This document shows, in pieces, positions 29,859-42,504 of a DNA stretch of 64,000 bases. Below the pieces are notes generated by a model that saw only the letters and a list, made by a program, of their open reading frames with translations, did no database searches and was not told where the DNA came from. A program made the position numbers and the translations under genes. The stretch lies in the NCBI GenBank assembly GCA_028826165.1, contig JAPDFW010000058.1, positions 310,001-374,000 on the forward strand, read 5' to 3'. Positions within the stretch are counted from its first letter, which is position 1; the number at the start of each line of letters is the position of its first letter. Source of the stretch: Anaeramoeba ignava. Lineage: Eukaryota; Metamonada; Anaeramoebidae.

Positions 29859-32480
29859 ATGGAACATCAATTAAAAAATTATTTTGTTTGTGAAACTATT
29901 GGAGAAGGTGCTTTTGCTAAAGTTAAAATAGCGAGACACATTCTTTCAAACACAAAAGTAAATTTTAAATTAAATTAAATTAAATTAAATTAAATCATAA
30001 TTTTAAAATTGATCATAATTGATTTGAATTATTTTGAATAAATTGATTTTTTTTACTGATCTTGATTAAATTTAAATTTATTTTTTTTAAAAAAACCCCT
30101 CTTTTTAAAATCCACTTTTTAAAAACAAAATTTATTTAAATAATATTAGGTTGCTGTAAAAATTATTGATAAAAAAGCTTATGCTCAGAATTCTGATTCT
30201 TTGAATAGACTTCAAATTGAATTAAATGCTTTGAAACTTATTGATCATCCAAATATTGTAAAGCTGTATGAAACTGTAAATACAAAAAAGTATTTTTACA
30301 TTGTGACTGAATATGTAGCAAATGGTGAATTGCTAACTTATATTAATGAAAATGGGAAGATGAGTGAACGAAAAGCAAGAGGATTTTTTAAACAAATTGT
30401 TGATGGTAAAAAATTTATTTCTAATTCAATATTTATATTATTATTTTTAATTAAATTTATTATTATTTATTTTTTTGGATTTTTTGTTATTCCTACTTTC
30501 CACGTTTTATTCTTTTTAAATTAAATATTTTTATTAAATATTAAATTAAAGATTTATATATTATTTATTTTAATTTATATTAAATATTTAATTTTTGTTA
30601 TTTATATTACGTTTTATTCTTTTTAAATTAAATATTTAATTAAAGATTTATATTATTTATTTATTATTATTTATTTTTTTGGATTTTTTGTTATTCTTAC
30701 TTTCCACGTTTGCTTTTTTAAATTAAATATTTTTATTAAAGATTTATATTATTTATTTTAATTTATTTAATTTATTTTTGGATCATTAGATCTAAAATTG
30801 ATTTGTATTTTAAATTAAATTAAATTTATTCTTTTAAATTAAATTAAATTTATTCTTTTTAAATTATTTAATTTTATATATATTTTTTTGGATTAAATAT
30901 TTAGCAATCGAACATTGTCATCAATTAGGAGTTGCTCATCGAGATATCAAACTAGAAAACTTACTTTTAGATGCAAACAATAACATCAAGATCATTGATT
31001 TTGGATTAGCAGGAGAAATGAAAACCGACAATTGGCTTTGCAAAACAGCATGTGGATCACCATCATATTCAGCTCCCGAAGTAATACAAGGGAAAAGATA
31101 CCAAGGCAAGAAATCGGACGTATGGTCAATGGGGGTTGTTTTGTATGCAATGGTTTGTGCAGCACTGCCTTTCAACGGGAAAAATGTAAGAGAAATATGC
31201 GAAAATATTGTGATTGGAGAATTTTCAATTCCGGATGATATTTCGCAATCATGCAAACATTTAATAAGACACATGATAGAAAAAGACACTCGAAAAAGAT
31301 ACACAGTAAGCCAGATAAAACTGCATCCTTGGTTCAATGAGCAAGATACTGATTCACCAAGGTTTATAGAGATACCAACACCAATCAAAGAACTCAATCA
31401 TGCTCAAATTGATCCAATGATTTTGAAACAAATGGAACAAGCAGGATTCACTGCAAAACAAGTTGCTTTCTCCATACAACAACAGCGATTCGATTCTTCA
31501 ACTGCTACTTACAGACTTCTTCTTGATAAGCGAAAAAATGAAAATTCTCCAAGATCAGAAAGAATTGTTAAAACTTGGAAAATTCAAAATTCTCATTTGG
31601 ACACTAATATAGATATCACTAACACTATTGACCTTACTGACACAGAATCTTCAGAAGAAATTGATTTGGATGAAATCAATGAAGCTCAGAACAAAAAAAT
31701 GGAAAAAGCAAAAAAAGAAAATCAAAATCAAAAAAATCAAAATGAAAATCAAAAAACAAATCAAAATCAAAATCAAAAAACAAATCAAAAAAATCAAAAA
31801 TCAAAAAAACCAATTCCCGAAAACAAATCAAAAATCAAAAAACAAATCAAAAAAATCAAAAATCAAAAAAACCAATCGAATTAAAAATTGAAATTGAAAA
31901 TGAAAATGATCTAAATGGAAATGAAAATGGAAATGGAAATGGAAATGAAAATGGAAATGAAAATGGAAATGAAAATGAAAATGAAATCGAACCAAAAAAA
32001 GTCAGAAACAGAAAAAGATCAAATACTATAGAACAAAATTCAGCAAAAATTGAACAAAAAAAAACGGAAAACAAACAAAGATCAAATACTATAGAAGAAA
32101 ATTCAAACAAAGTTGAACAAAAAGGAACAAAAATTCTTATCAAAAAAACTGGACATTCTTCAGAAAATTTGGGACTTAATCTTTTCAGTATTTCTTCTTT
32201 AGATACTCAACATTTCATTTTAACTTCAACTACAAAACTTAAAAGAGGAAAAATTCTTAAAATTATGAAATGTTTCTTCAAGAAAAGACACATTTCTGTT
32301 CAAAAACTTTCTAAAGCTAAATTTTTGTGTAGGATTGATAAAACTAAATTTCAAGTTTCTTTACTTGATTTTAAAGAAAAAGAATTGGCAAAATTTAGCA
32401 AAATTGAATTTGAAATGCAAGAAGGTGATTTTTTAACTTTCCAAAAATTATGGCTTGCTTTAAAACCAAAATTACAATAA
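29859..32480 (+). CDS. CAMKL (AMPK/MARK-like) Ser/Thr kinase with KA1-like end; apparent frameshift
   Basis: Exons are 29859-29957, 30150-30405 and from 30905 onward. Donors are GTAAAT and GTAAAA; acceptors are ATTAG and TTTAG. The kinase domain is complete: glycine loop IGEGAFAKVK, catalytic VAVKIIDKK, HRDIKLEN, DFGLAG, activation segment TACGSPSYSAPE and DVWSMGVVLY. A UBA-like segment follows (IDPMILKQMEQAGFTAKQ), as in AMPK/MARK kinases. The frame beginning at exon 3 stops at 31882-31884 within Lys/Asn/Gln repeats. Another frame is open across this point and runs through Asn/Gly/Glu repeats to a KA1-like end at 32480 (LNLFSISSLD, FLCRIDKTKFQV, WLALKPKLQ). I read it as one gene with a frameshift near 31805-31880, where a segment of about 30 bases is duplicated. 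A missed short intron is possible. It lies 212 bases upstream of TOR on the same strand. Confidence 0.8.
30406..30904 (+). other. Kinase intron 2 (499 bases)
   Basis: Starts GTAAAA after the G of an Ala codon and ends TTTAG before CA; the join gives VDAIEHCHQ, a normal kinase helix. The intron is AT-rich and has two diverged copies of a unit containing TATTATTTATTTTTTTGGAT and CTTTCCACGTTT (near 30465-30510 and 30665-30712), so it holds an internal duplication. Confidence 0.75.
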
Positions 32481-32692
32481 GATTTTTGGATATTTTTCTT
32501 TCTCCTTTTATTCTGCTTTCATCTTTCTTTTTTTCTTTTTTTTTTGCTTTTTTTTTTTTGAGTTTATTTTTGGTTAATTGAACTTTATCAAATAAAAATA
32601 ATTAAAATTTAATTTTTTTTTCATTTTTTTTTCTTTTTTCTTTTTTCATTTTTTTTTTGCTTTTTCTTATAAAAATAATAATAAAATAATAA
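32481..32692 (+). promoter_or_regulatory. Intergenic region and probable TOR promoter
   Basis: This 212-base gap holds the kinase 3' end and the TOR start region. TTTCATTTTTTTTT occurs twice (near 32619 and 32646), followed by CTTATAAAAATAATA about 25 bases before the TOR ATG. It is a candidate only, by similarity to sequences upstream of other genes. Confidence 0.35.
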
Positions 32693-35600
32693 ATGGATTA
32701 TTTTGTTAAATTAGATTTTTATTTGAATAAACTAACAGATGAAAAAACAAAACAAATTGAAATCAATCAAACAAAGCATTCAATACAACTTTTTATTGAA
32801 CAACAATATTTATTACTTCCTCGTGCAAGTTTTGCATCATTAATGAATATTTTGAACAAAAAAATCTCAGAAATTATCAATTCATCAAATATTACAAACC
32901 AAAAAACAATCATTTCACTAATTAATAAATTGACAAAAATTCCTGATGAAGATAACTCACTTAATTTATCTGATATGGTTCTACATTTGGATTCAATTCT
33001 TGAAAAAATTCCAAATGATTTTAATTTAATTGAAAAAACTGCCAAAATTTTAAGTAAAATTATTCAATTAATCGGAGTTTCAAAAAGTGAAGTCACACAA
33101 ACAGAGTTAAAAAAGGCAATTGAGTGGCTTCAGAATGAGAAAAGTGAATTTAAAATATTTTCTGCTTTGCAAATTTTTAACTATTTGTCTGTTGCTTTTC
33201 CTACTATTGTTTATACTCATCTTCAAGTTTTTTTTAATCTTTGTTGGATCGGTCTTTTACATCAAAAAATTGACATTAGAAAAACAGCTGCTGAAGCTCT
33301 ACATAATTGTATTTTGATTATTAATTCTCGTGAACAAAGAATAAGAGATCAACTTTATTCTCAACTTTATTCAGAAACTCAAAAAGTAATTAAAATTCTT
33401 TTCAAAATTCATTTTAAAAATCAAAATTCATTTTAAAAATTAAAATTCATTTTTAGAACTTCACTCAAAAACAATTTGCTGTAATTCATGGAAGTCTTCT
33501 TGTTCTCTGTAAATTAATAATTTATTAAAAAAAAAATTTTAATTTTTAATTTGAATTTCTAATTGAATTTTCTAGACGAATTATTTGAAAATGGAGGATC
33601 ATTTATGGAAACATATTTAGAAGATACAGTTAAAAAAATATTTAGATATCAAAATTTAAAATCAAGTAGTATTCATCAAGGAATTGCAAAATTAATTCCA
33701 ATTATTGCTCAATTTGCACCTGATTTTTTCAAAGAAAAATATTTGGATCAATCTATTAAATATCTTCTTAAATTAATTCAAAAAGATATTATTCCAAAAA
33801 AATTTACATTTAAATCATTAGGAGAATTATCATTAGTTAGTGTTTTTTTCTTTTGAAAAAAAAAATTCCAATTTAAATTGAAAATTAAAAATTCTTCTTT
33901 TTAAAAGGTTGTAAAAGATTCAATTAAACCATATCTTTTAGATATTATGAAAAAAGTTTGTATTGCAATTAATCCTTCTAAGAAAAAAACATTTTGTGAA
34001 GAATCAATGCTTTGTTTAGCAAATATCTCAAAAATTTGTGATACAAGAGATGAAATGAAAAAAAGAAAAACAATTGGTATTTTTTTTATATTAAAAAAAT
34101 ATTTTTCCACAAATTAATTTTTATTTGATTTTTTTTTTTTAGATATAATTTTAGATGGACCTTTATCAGAAATTAAATTATATACCTTATTTTCATTTAC
34201 AGAATCATTTCCTGAACTTGAACCTGAAATAAATTGCAAATTAATTAATATTTTATCTATAATTTTAACAAATCAAATTTATGCTCCAAATAGTTTACTT
34301 TATTTACAATTTCAAGAAATTATTAAAAATTCAGGAATTAAGAGAATTGATTTAATTTCTGAAAATCAAAAAATGGAAGAAGAACAGATTATTTTGGCTT
34401 TTAAAACAATTTCTCAACTTGATTTTGATGATTTAATTTTACTTGATTTTGTTCAAAAAAATGTTATTCCTTATTTTTATCATTTAAATTATAAATTCCG
34501 CAAAGAATCAAGTTTAGCAACTTTGCAAATAATTACAAAAAATTATTTACCTGATGATATTATTGATCCTTTTTTGGAAAAATTAATATCACTTGGAATT
34601 ACTGATCCTGGTAAATTCAAAATTCAAAATTCAATCAAAATTAAAATTAAAATTAAAATTAAAATTTAAAAAAAAAAAAGAATATTTGATTAGATCAAAA
34701 ATTTTGGAAGGAATTTACCAAAAATTTCCTGAAAAATTATTCAGAATTGAAAATGTTAGAAAATTATTTCTTGTATTAAATGATGAAGATCCAAAAGTTA
34801 GAATACTTGGAATAAAAATATTAGGGAATATTGCAAAACAAAATCCAATAGATATTATTCCCGAATTAAGAGTATTTTTTATGAGACTCATTTCAGAATT
34901 TGAATATACTCAAGATGAATCAACAAAAGAAGAAAGCATTGAATTATTTGGATATTTAGTGAAATCATCACCACAATTAATTGAACCATATTGTGATTCG
35001 ATACTTAAATCATTTATTCCCAAAATGAAAATTTTGAGTCAACTTCCTGGAAATAGAATTTTGATACATTTACTTTCAACAATAGGATCAGTTACGGAAG
35101 TTGGAGGAGAGAAAATGGGGAAATATTTAGAAGAATTATTACCAATAATTATTGAAATTTTTCACAGTCGAGGATCAACATCAAGAATAGTAGAAATTCA
35201 TTTATAAAATTCATATTAAAATTAATTTATAAAATTCAATATAAAATTAATTTATAAAATTAAATATTTATAAAATTAATTTATAAAATTCAATATAAAA
35301 TTCAATATTTATAAAATTCAATATTTATAAAATTAATTTATAAAATTAATTTATAATTTAGGTCGCTTTGGAAATACTCGGACAATTAGTTAGAAATACA
35401 GGATATGTTATTGAACCTTATAGAAATTACCCAAGATTGCTTCCTTTATTATTAAAATCTATTAAAAGTGATGATAATCCTCATATCAAAAAAGAAGCTA
35501 TTAAAATAATTGGAATAATCGGTGCTTTAGACCCTTTCGAATTCAAAAAAACCCTTAAAACTTTATATTCAGCAAAATTACTGAAACAGAAAAAAGATGA

Positions 35601-38600
35601 ACAAAAAGAAGAGAATGAAAATGAAAAGAAAAAAGCAACAGAATCAGTTAAAAATACTTTGAAGAGAAGTAATAGTCTTATTGGACAAACATTCAAATCA
35701 TCATTAAATAGAAAGCAAATACTTGGAAAAAGTATAGAACACTCATCAAACCTTCACAATTCATTTATTGCAGAATCAAGTCAAAGCTTTATGTCTGATA
35801 AAGAAGATATAGGTGAAGTAAATGGGACTGAATCAAAGGAAGAAAAAGATATTCATGATATTGTGAATATTACACACTATTTTACAAACACATCTGATCC
35901 ATCAAAAACAGATGAAATGTATCTTAAAATCACAGTGTCTTCTATCATGCAAATCTTATCAGACTCTTCACTAAGCGCTTATCATGGAATGGCGCTTTCT
36001 TCACTCACTTTAATATTCACCTCTTTGGGTGACAGTTCAACATCATTTCTTAAACAAACATTGAAAACATTCTTCAAAGTTATAAGGAAATCAAGTAGCA
36101 TGTCAATTGATTTCATTTTCCAGCAGTTGTATTCCCTTGTGAACCACTTTAAATACCAAATGAAAGACTATCTTGAGGAAATACTTTCGTTTATTTTTGA
36201 AAATTGGTCATCGCACTTAATGTCCTCAATTGTGAGTTTGATTCAAGAATTATGTCTTGCATTTCCTGATGATGTTTCTGTTTATTTGCCAAATATCATC
36301 CCAAGATTCATCCAAGCAATCAATTTCGAAAGAACAAATAACAACAATTTTGCATCGGATGTGTTCTTTTGCTTCCAAATGTTTGGCAAAAAACTGGAGG
36401 ATTTTTTGCATATTGTGATCCCAGTTATTTTAAGGGTTTTTGAAGATGAAACTGAACAACAAAATGTGCGAATGGTTGCAGTTCAAACACTGCGCAAAAT
36501 TATATACAAAATGGATATATCAATATTTAGTTCCAGAATAATACATTCTTTTTTGAGAGTTTTAGAATCAAAAAACACCGAGCTTCAGAAACTGATTTTC
36601 CAAGTTTTGATGCAATTTACAACTCAATTCAAAGAACTATTCAAAATTTACATTCCTTTTATAAAAACAAGGATTCAAAACATCGAAACAAAAGAAAGTA
36701 TCCAACTTTATGAATTACTTGAGAAGGTGGAAAACGAACAGGAATCCTTATTATCCTTTATAAATAACAAGTCGGAAGACAATATAAATATGTCTCTACT
36801 CCATAGACAATCAACATCATTAATCCAAAATCTTGATGTCAAAATGCAGTTGAATCAATACAATCTCAGAAAGGCATGGGAAGTCAAACAGTGCACAACA
36901 AAAGAGGATTGGGAAGAATGGATAAGAAGGTTCGCGATAGAGTTGCTTCGCGAAAGTCCTTCATTAGCGCTGCGCTCATGCTCTGCACTTGCACAAATAT
37001 ATTATCCACTTGCAAAAAATTTATTCAATGTTTCTTTTCTAAGTTGTTGGAATGAAATATTAGATCATCATCAAGATAATCTTATTGAAAATCTACACAC
37101 AGCATTTTTATCACCGAATATCCCACCAGAAACACTTCAAATGCTTCTTAATTTGGCAGAATTTATGGATCATGTGAATCAACCACTTCCAATATCATAT
37201 TCTGTGCTTGGAAATCTCGCAAATAAATGCCAAGCATATGCCAAATCATTGAGATATAAAGAACTTGAGTTTCCAAAAAATCCATCAGAAGTGCTCAATT
37301 CATTAGTCTCAATTTCGAGTAAATTGCACTTGCTTGATTCAGCTATGGGAGCAATCAAATACGCGAATAAATATTATAACATTGAGTCTGAAGAATCTTG
37401 GTATGAAGAACTTCAGCAATGGGAACATGCACTTGAAGTTTATGAAAAAAAACAATTGGAAAACCCAATGAATATGGACTTAATGGTTGGAAGAATGAGA
37501 TGTCTTCATTCTTTGGGTCAATGGGAACAATTACTAAAATTGGGCGAACAAGCCTGGCAAATTACTGATGAAAATCATAGATTCGATATAGCATCAATGA
37601 CTACAGATTCTTTGTGGATGCTTGGAAACTGGAAATCAATGCAAAAATATGTTTATTCAATGGATGAAAAATCTTCTCAAGGCGCATTTCTTCGCGCAGT
37701 TATTTCCGTCCAAGAAAATGATTTTGATGCTGGTTTGAATTATATCACAATCGCAAGAGAGGCAATCATTCAATCACTAAGCACATTACTTAATGAATCC
37801 TATTCAAGAGCGTATTCAGAAATTATCCGAACTCAACAACTTGCGGAACTTGAGGAAATTGTTGAATACAAAACAACACGTAATTTCAAGAAAAAGGAAC
37901 TCGTTAAGAAATCTTGGGAATCAAGATTGTGGGGATGCGAAAAAACTTTTGAAACTTGGCTCAGAATTTTGGCTGTTAGAACAATTACATTGGGAAGAAA
38001 TGAAAATATGAAATCATGGCTTAAATTTACAAGAATTTGTGATAAAACTGATAATTTTAGACTTGCAGAAGAAACTTTGAAGAATCTATTAAAAATAGAC
38101 ACAGATTTGAGTGACTTGGCAATTGGAATTGATGAAAATAAGATTGATTTGTGGACTGAAAAATGCAAAACTTATCCTCAATCAATTTTCAAATATTTGC
38201 AGCATTTATGGCAAAATAATCAAAAACAAACCGCATTTAATGGGTTGTATATGTTTATTAATAAAATACCCGAAATAGACGAACTAAAGAATCTGAGAGA
38301 ATTCGACTCTTCCCATTTTCTGTCTAAAATTTATGTTTCTTTTGCAGAATGGAAGTTTGCTTTACAAGAAGGAAAATTTGATGAGAAAGCAATGATTGAA
38401 ATTTTAAATTCACTTCAACAAGCAATTCATTTCGATCCAAATTGCATCAAAGTTTGGCATTTATGGGCTCAAATGAATTACGACATGATCTCAAAACTTG
38501 AGAAAATGAACCATCTTCTTTCGGATTCCTTGATAAATAATTATTTGGTTCCAGCAATAAATGGATTTTTCAAGGCAATTTCTTTAAGTTCAAGTAGCAA

Positions 38601-41600
38601 AACTATTAGGGACACATTGAGACTATTAACTCTTTGGTTCAAATATGGGAAAAATCATAAAGTTTCAATGGAATTAAAAAATGGATTTAAATCAATTTCA
38701 ATTGATGTTTGGTTGCAAGTTATTCCTCAACTTATTGCAAGAATAAGCACTCATCATTTAATAATTAAGAAATTAATCCATCATATTCTTATTGAAATTG
38801 GAAAAGTTCATCCGCAAGCGTTAGTGTTTTCTTTGATTGTTGCTGAGAAGTCTCAACAGTTCGAAATGACTTTTAACAAGAAATTCCAGGATAATTTGTT
38901 TTCTTCAAAAGATATCATAACTACAACCACAACAACTTCAACCTCTTCAACCTCTTCAACATCTACTTCTTCAAATTCTCAATCATCAAACCTAAGTTTT
39001 TCTGGAGATGAATCTTTTATAAAGAATTTGGATCAGAGATATACTTCAAATAAATTTTCTCGTGTTTCTCAAGATGTTGAAGATGTTGAAAATGATGAAA
39101 ATGATGAAAATGATGAAAATGATGAAAATGTTGAAAATGATGAAAAAATTGGTTTTCAGAATTATATTAAATATAAAGATGAATTTAAAGCAAAAATGGA
39201 TATGGATGAATCAACATTTAGTGAAAGTGAAAGTGATTATTATGATGAAAATAAAAATGAAAATGAAAATCAATTCAAAAATGAAAACCAAGATGAAGAT
39301 CAATTTAAAATTGAACATGATTATTATGATGAAAATGAAAATCAATTCAAAAATGAAAATCAATTCAAAAATGAAAATCAATTCAAAAATGAAAATCAAT
39401 TCAAAAATGAAAATCAATTTAAAAATGAAAACCAAGATGAAGATCAATTTAAAATTGAACATGATTATTATGATGAAAATAAAAATAAAAATGAAAATAT
39501 AAATGAAAATGAAAATATAAATGAAAATCAATTCAAAAATCAAAATATAAATCAAAATCAAAATATAAATGAAAATATAAATGAAAATGAAAATGAAAAT
39601 GAAAATCAAAATATAAATCAAAATATAAATCAAAATATAAATGAAAATGAAAATGAAAATATAAATCAAAATCAAAATCAAATTCAAAATATAAATGAAA
39701 ATGAAAATGAAAATATAAATCAAAATAAAAATGAAAATATAAATCAAAATGAAAATGAAAATGAAAATATAAATGAAAATATAAATCAAAATCAAAATAT
39801 AAATCAAAATATAAATCAAAATCAAAATGAAAATGAAAATATAAATCAAAATATAAATCAAAATGAAAATCAAAATCAAAATCAAAATCAAAATCAAAAT
39901 ATAAATCAAAATATAAATCAAAATATAAATCAAAATATAAATCAAAATATAAATCAAAATCAAAATCAAAATCAAAATCAAAATATAAATCAAAATATAA
40001 ATATAAATCAAAATATAAATGAAAATCAAAATGAAAATGAAAATATAAATGGAAATAAAAATAAAAATCAAAATAAAAATGAAAATATAAATCAAAATGA
40101 AAATGAAAATCAAAATGAAAATCAAAATGAAAATGAAAATCAAAATGAAAATATAAATCAAAATGAAAATCAAAATCAAAATGAAATTCAAAATATAAAT
40201 CAAAATGAAAATGAAAATCAAAATCAAAATATAAATCAAAATCAAAATCAAAATCAAATTCAAAATAAAAAGAAAATTGATTTAAAGATCCAAATTGATA
40301 ATAGTAATGATAGTGAAAGTCAAAGTCAAAGTGAAAGCCTTTCATCTACAGAAAAAAATATTAGTCGTGAATATGATACAAATAAAGATTTATCAAATAA
40401 TACAACACCAAGGATTTATTCACCAAACATATCATCACAAAAAATATCATCAAGTGATTCCTTTTCAGATTCAGATTCAGATTTCAAGGAAGAATCAAGA
40501 GAAAATAGTAGTTTCCTTGAAAGTTACAAAAACGAAAAAAAAGCGCCATTTTATCAACTAACAAACAAAGAAGAAAATTCACAAGAAAATTTAGAGGAAA
40601 TTTTAAAAGGAAATTCCAAAGGAAATTTTTACAAAACAAAGAATATAAAACAAACTATAAGAAGACAAAACAAAAGTGAAAATGGTGAAAATTATAACGG
40701 AAATAATGAAAATCTTGCCAATTCACATAAATACGTAAATGATGCAACTTCAATAATCGAAACATTGAAACCATTTCATCCCGAAATCATTGAGCAAGCA
40801 AAAATAATCAGCGCGGAATTAATAAGAATTGCAATTTCTTGGCATGAAACATGGTTTGATGCACTTTATGAAACTTATCATCTTTATTTTGCAGAGAAAA
40901 ATTTTGTATCCATAATGGCAACACTTACTCCATTGCATGAAGTGATTGAAAAAGGAGGAGAAACCAAAAGTGAGATTGAATTTTTAAATGATTACGGAGA
41001 TGAACTTGCAACTGCAAGAGAAAATTGCCGACAATTTTCCAAAAGTCGAAATGAAAGCTTTCTCAAACAAGCATTGAATTTATACTCAATTTGCCTTAAA
41101 AAATTAGCAAAAGATACATCAGCAATAAAGTCGCTTAATCTTGAAACAGCATCTCCACAATTATTCAAAATGGAGAGCTCTTTAATTTCAGTTCCAGGAA
41201 CTTATCGACCTGGATTAAAAGAAATTTACATTGAAAAATTCGATCCCGAAATTGTCATTTTGAAAACCAAACAAAGACCAAGAAAACTCAAGATTTACGG
41301 AGAAGATAAATTGAAATATCAGTTTCTTTTGAAAGGAAAAGAAGATCTTCGACAAGATGAACGAGTAATGCAACTTTTTGGATTAGTAAACACATTCCTT
41401 TCAAATTCAACAACAAAAACATCAACAAAAACAAAACTTCATCTGAATATTCAACGATATGCGGTTGTGCCACTTTCGCCCAATTGCGGATTAGTGGGAT
41501 GGGTTCCGCATTCGGATGCTCTTCATGATTTAATCAGAGAATATCGCGAGGCAAATGGAATTGTTTTGAATCGTGAACATCTCGGAATTTCAGATTTTGC

Positions 41601-42378
41601 CCCCGATTTCGACAGTATGCAAATACCTCAGAAGGTTGAAGCCTTTGAATATGCATTATCACTTGGTGATGGGATGGAAATCAATAAAGTTTTATGGTTG
41701 AAATCACAAAATTCAGAAATTTGGTTGGATAAAAGAACCAACTACACGACTTCTTTAGCTGTCATGTCAATGGTCGGATATATTCTTGGTCTTGGTGATC
41801 GTCATCCTTCAAACATTCTCATGAACCAATACTCAGGTCAAATTTCACATATTGATTTTGGAGATTGTTTTGAGGCTGCAATGGAAAGAAGTCAATTTCC
41901 TGAAAAAATTCCTTTTCGTTTAACAAGAATGCTTTCGAATGCAATGGAGATTTCTGGTGTTGATGGGATATTCAGATCCACTTGTGAAAAAACTATGAAT
42001 ATTTTGAGATCTAATCGTGATTCTTTGATGGCAATGTTGGAAGCATTTGTTTATGATCCTTTATTTTCTTGGAAATTAAATTCTAGTGATGATCCTCATA
42101 TCCAAAAATTAAAAAAATTGCAGACAAGATCAAACACAATGCTTCCTCACTATCTTCGTTCTCTTTCAAATCAGGACAGCTCTCTTGATTTGGAAAATGA
42201 AGAAACTAATGAAAAAGCTGTTAGTATTGTTCTTAGGATTATTAATAAATTGTCTGGAAGAGATTTTGATGGTTCAATTAAATTGGAAATTGATCAACAA
42301 GTTCAGAAATTAATTGAAGAAGCAACTTCTCATCAAAATTTATCTCAATGTTATATTGGTTGGTGTCCTTTTTGGTGA
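32693..42378 (+). CDS. TOR: TOR serine/threonine kinase (PIKK family), seven exons
   Basis: Exons: 32693-33385, 33457-33508, 33576-33835, 33908-34076, 34143-34610, 34681-35189 and 35362-42378; they join to 3055 residues in exact frame. The N-terminal 1240 residues are HEAT solenoid, with segments that align well to human mTOR (GQLVRNTGYVIEPYRNYP, IIGALDPF). A FAT domain spans about 1244-1890. A low-complexity insert of about 600 residues, mostly Asn-Ile-Asn-Gln/Glu repeats, separates it from the FRB domain at about 2535-2635 (AISWHETWF, LTPLHEVIEKG). The PI3K-type kinase domain follows (RQDERVMQL, GLGDRHPSNILM, HIDFGDCFE). The protein ends with a perfect FATC signature, CYIGWCPFW. TOR controls growth in response to nutrients within TORC complexes. 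Several rapamycin-contact positions in the FRB differ from human. Introns cluster in the first 2.7 kb; the last exon is 7 kb. Confidence 0.96.
39062..40270 (+). repeat. Coding low-complexity repeat in TOR (Asn/Ile/Gln/Glu)
   Basis: In-frame array of GAAAAT, CAAAAT, ATAAAT and longer composite units. It includes five tandem copies of CAATTCAAAAATGAAAAT around 39331-39430, and a duplicated segment coding NQDEDQFKIEHDYYDENK. It lies between the FAT and FRB regions. Minus-strand frames through it are open only because of the repeat. Confidence 0.9.
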
Positions 42379-42504
42379 TTTTTTTATTTTTGAATTTTAT
42401 TTTGATTTCCAAAAAAATTTAAATCATTTATTCTTTTTTTTGAATTGAAAATTTTTAAATAAATCAAATTTGAAAAAAAAAAAACAGAAATTATTTATTA
42501 TTTT

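Noticed and set aside
34593-34680. Start of a TOR fragment with a Lys-Leu/Lys-Ile leader
   Set aside because: This is the 70-base intron 5 of TOR read through; splicing at 34610/34681 gives a continuous HEAT segment.
39211-40345. Long minus-strand frames opposite the TOR repeat
   Set aside because: They mirror the GAAAAT/CAAAAT coding repeat of TOR and consist only of Ile/Leu/Phe or Phe/Asp/Tyr/His runs.
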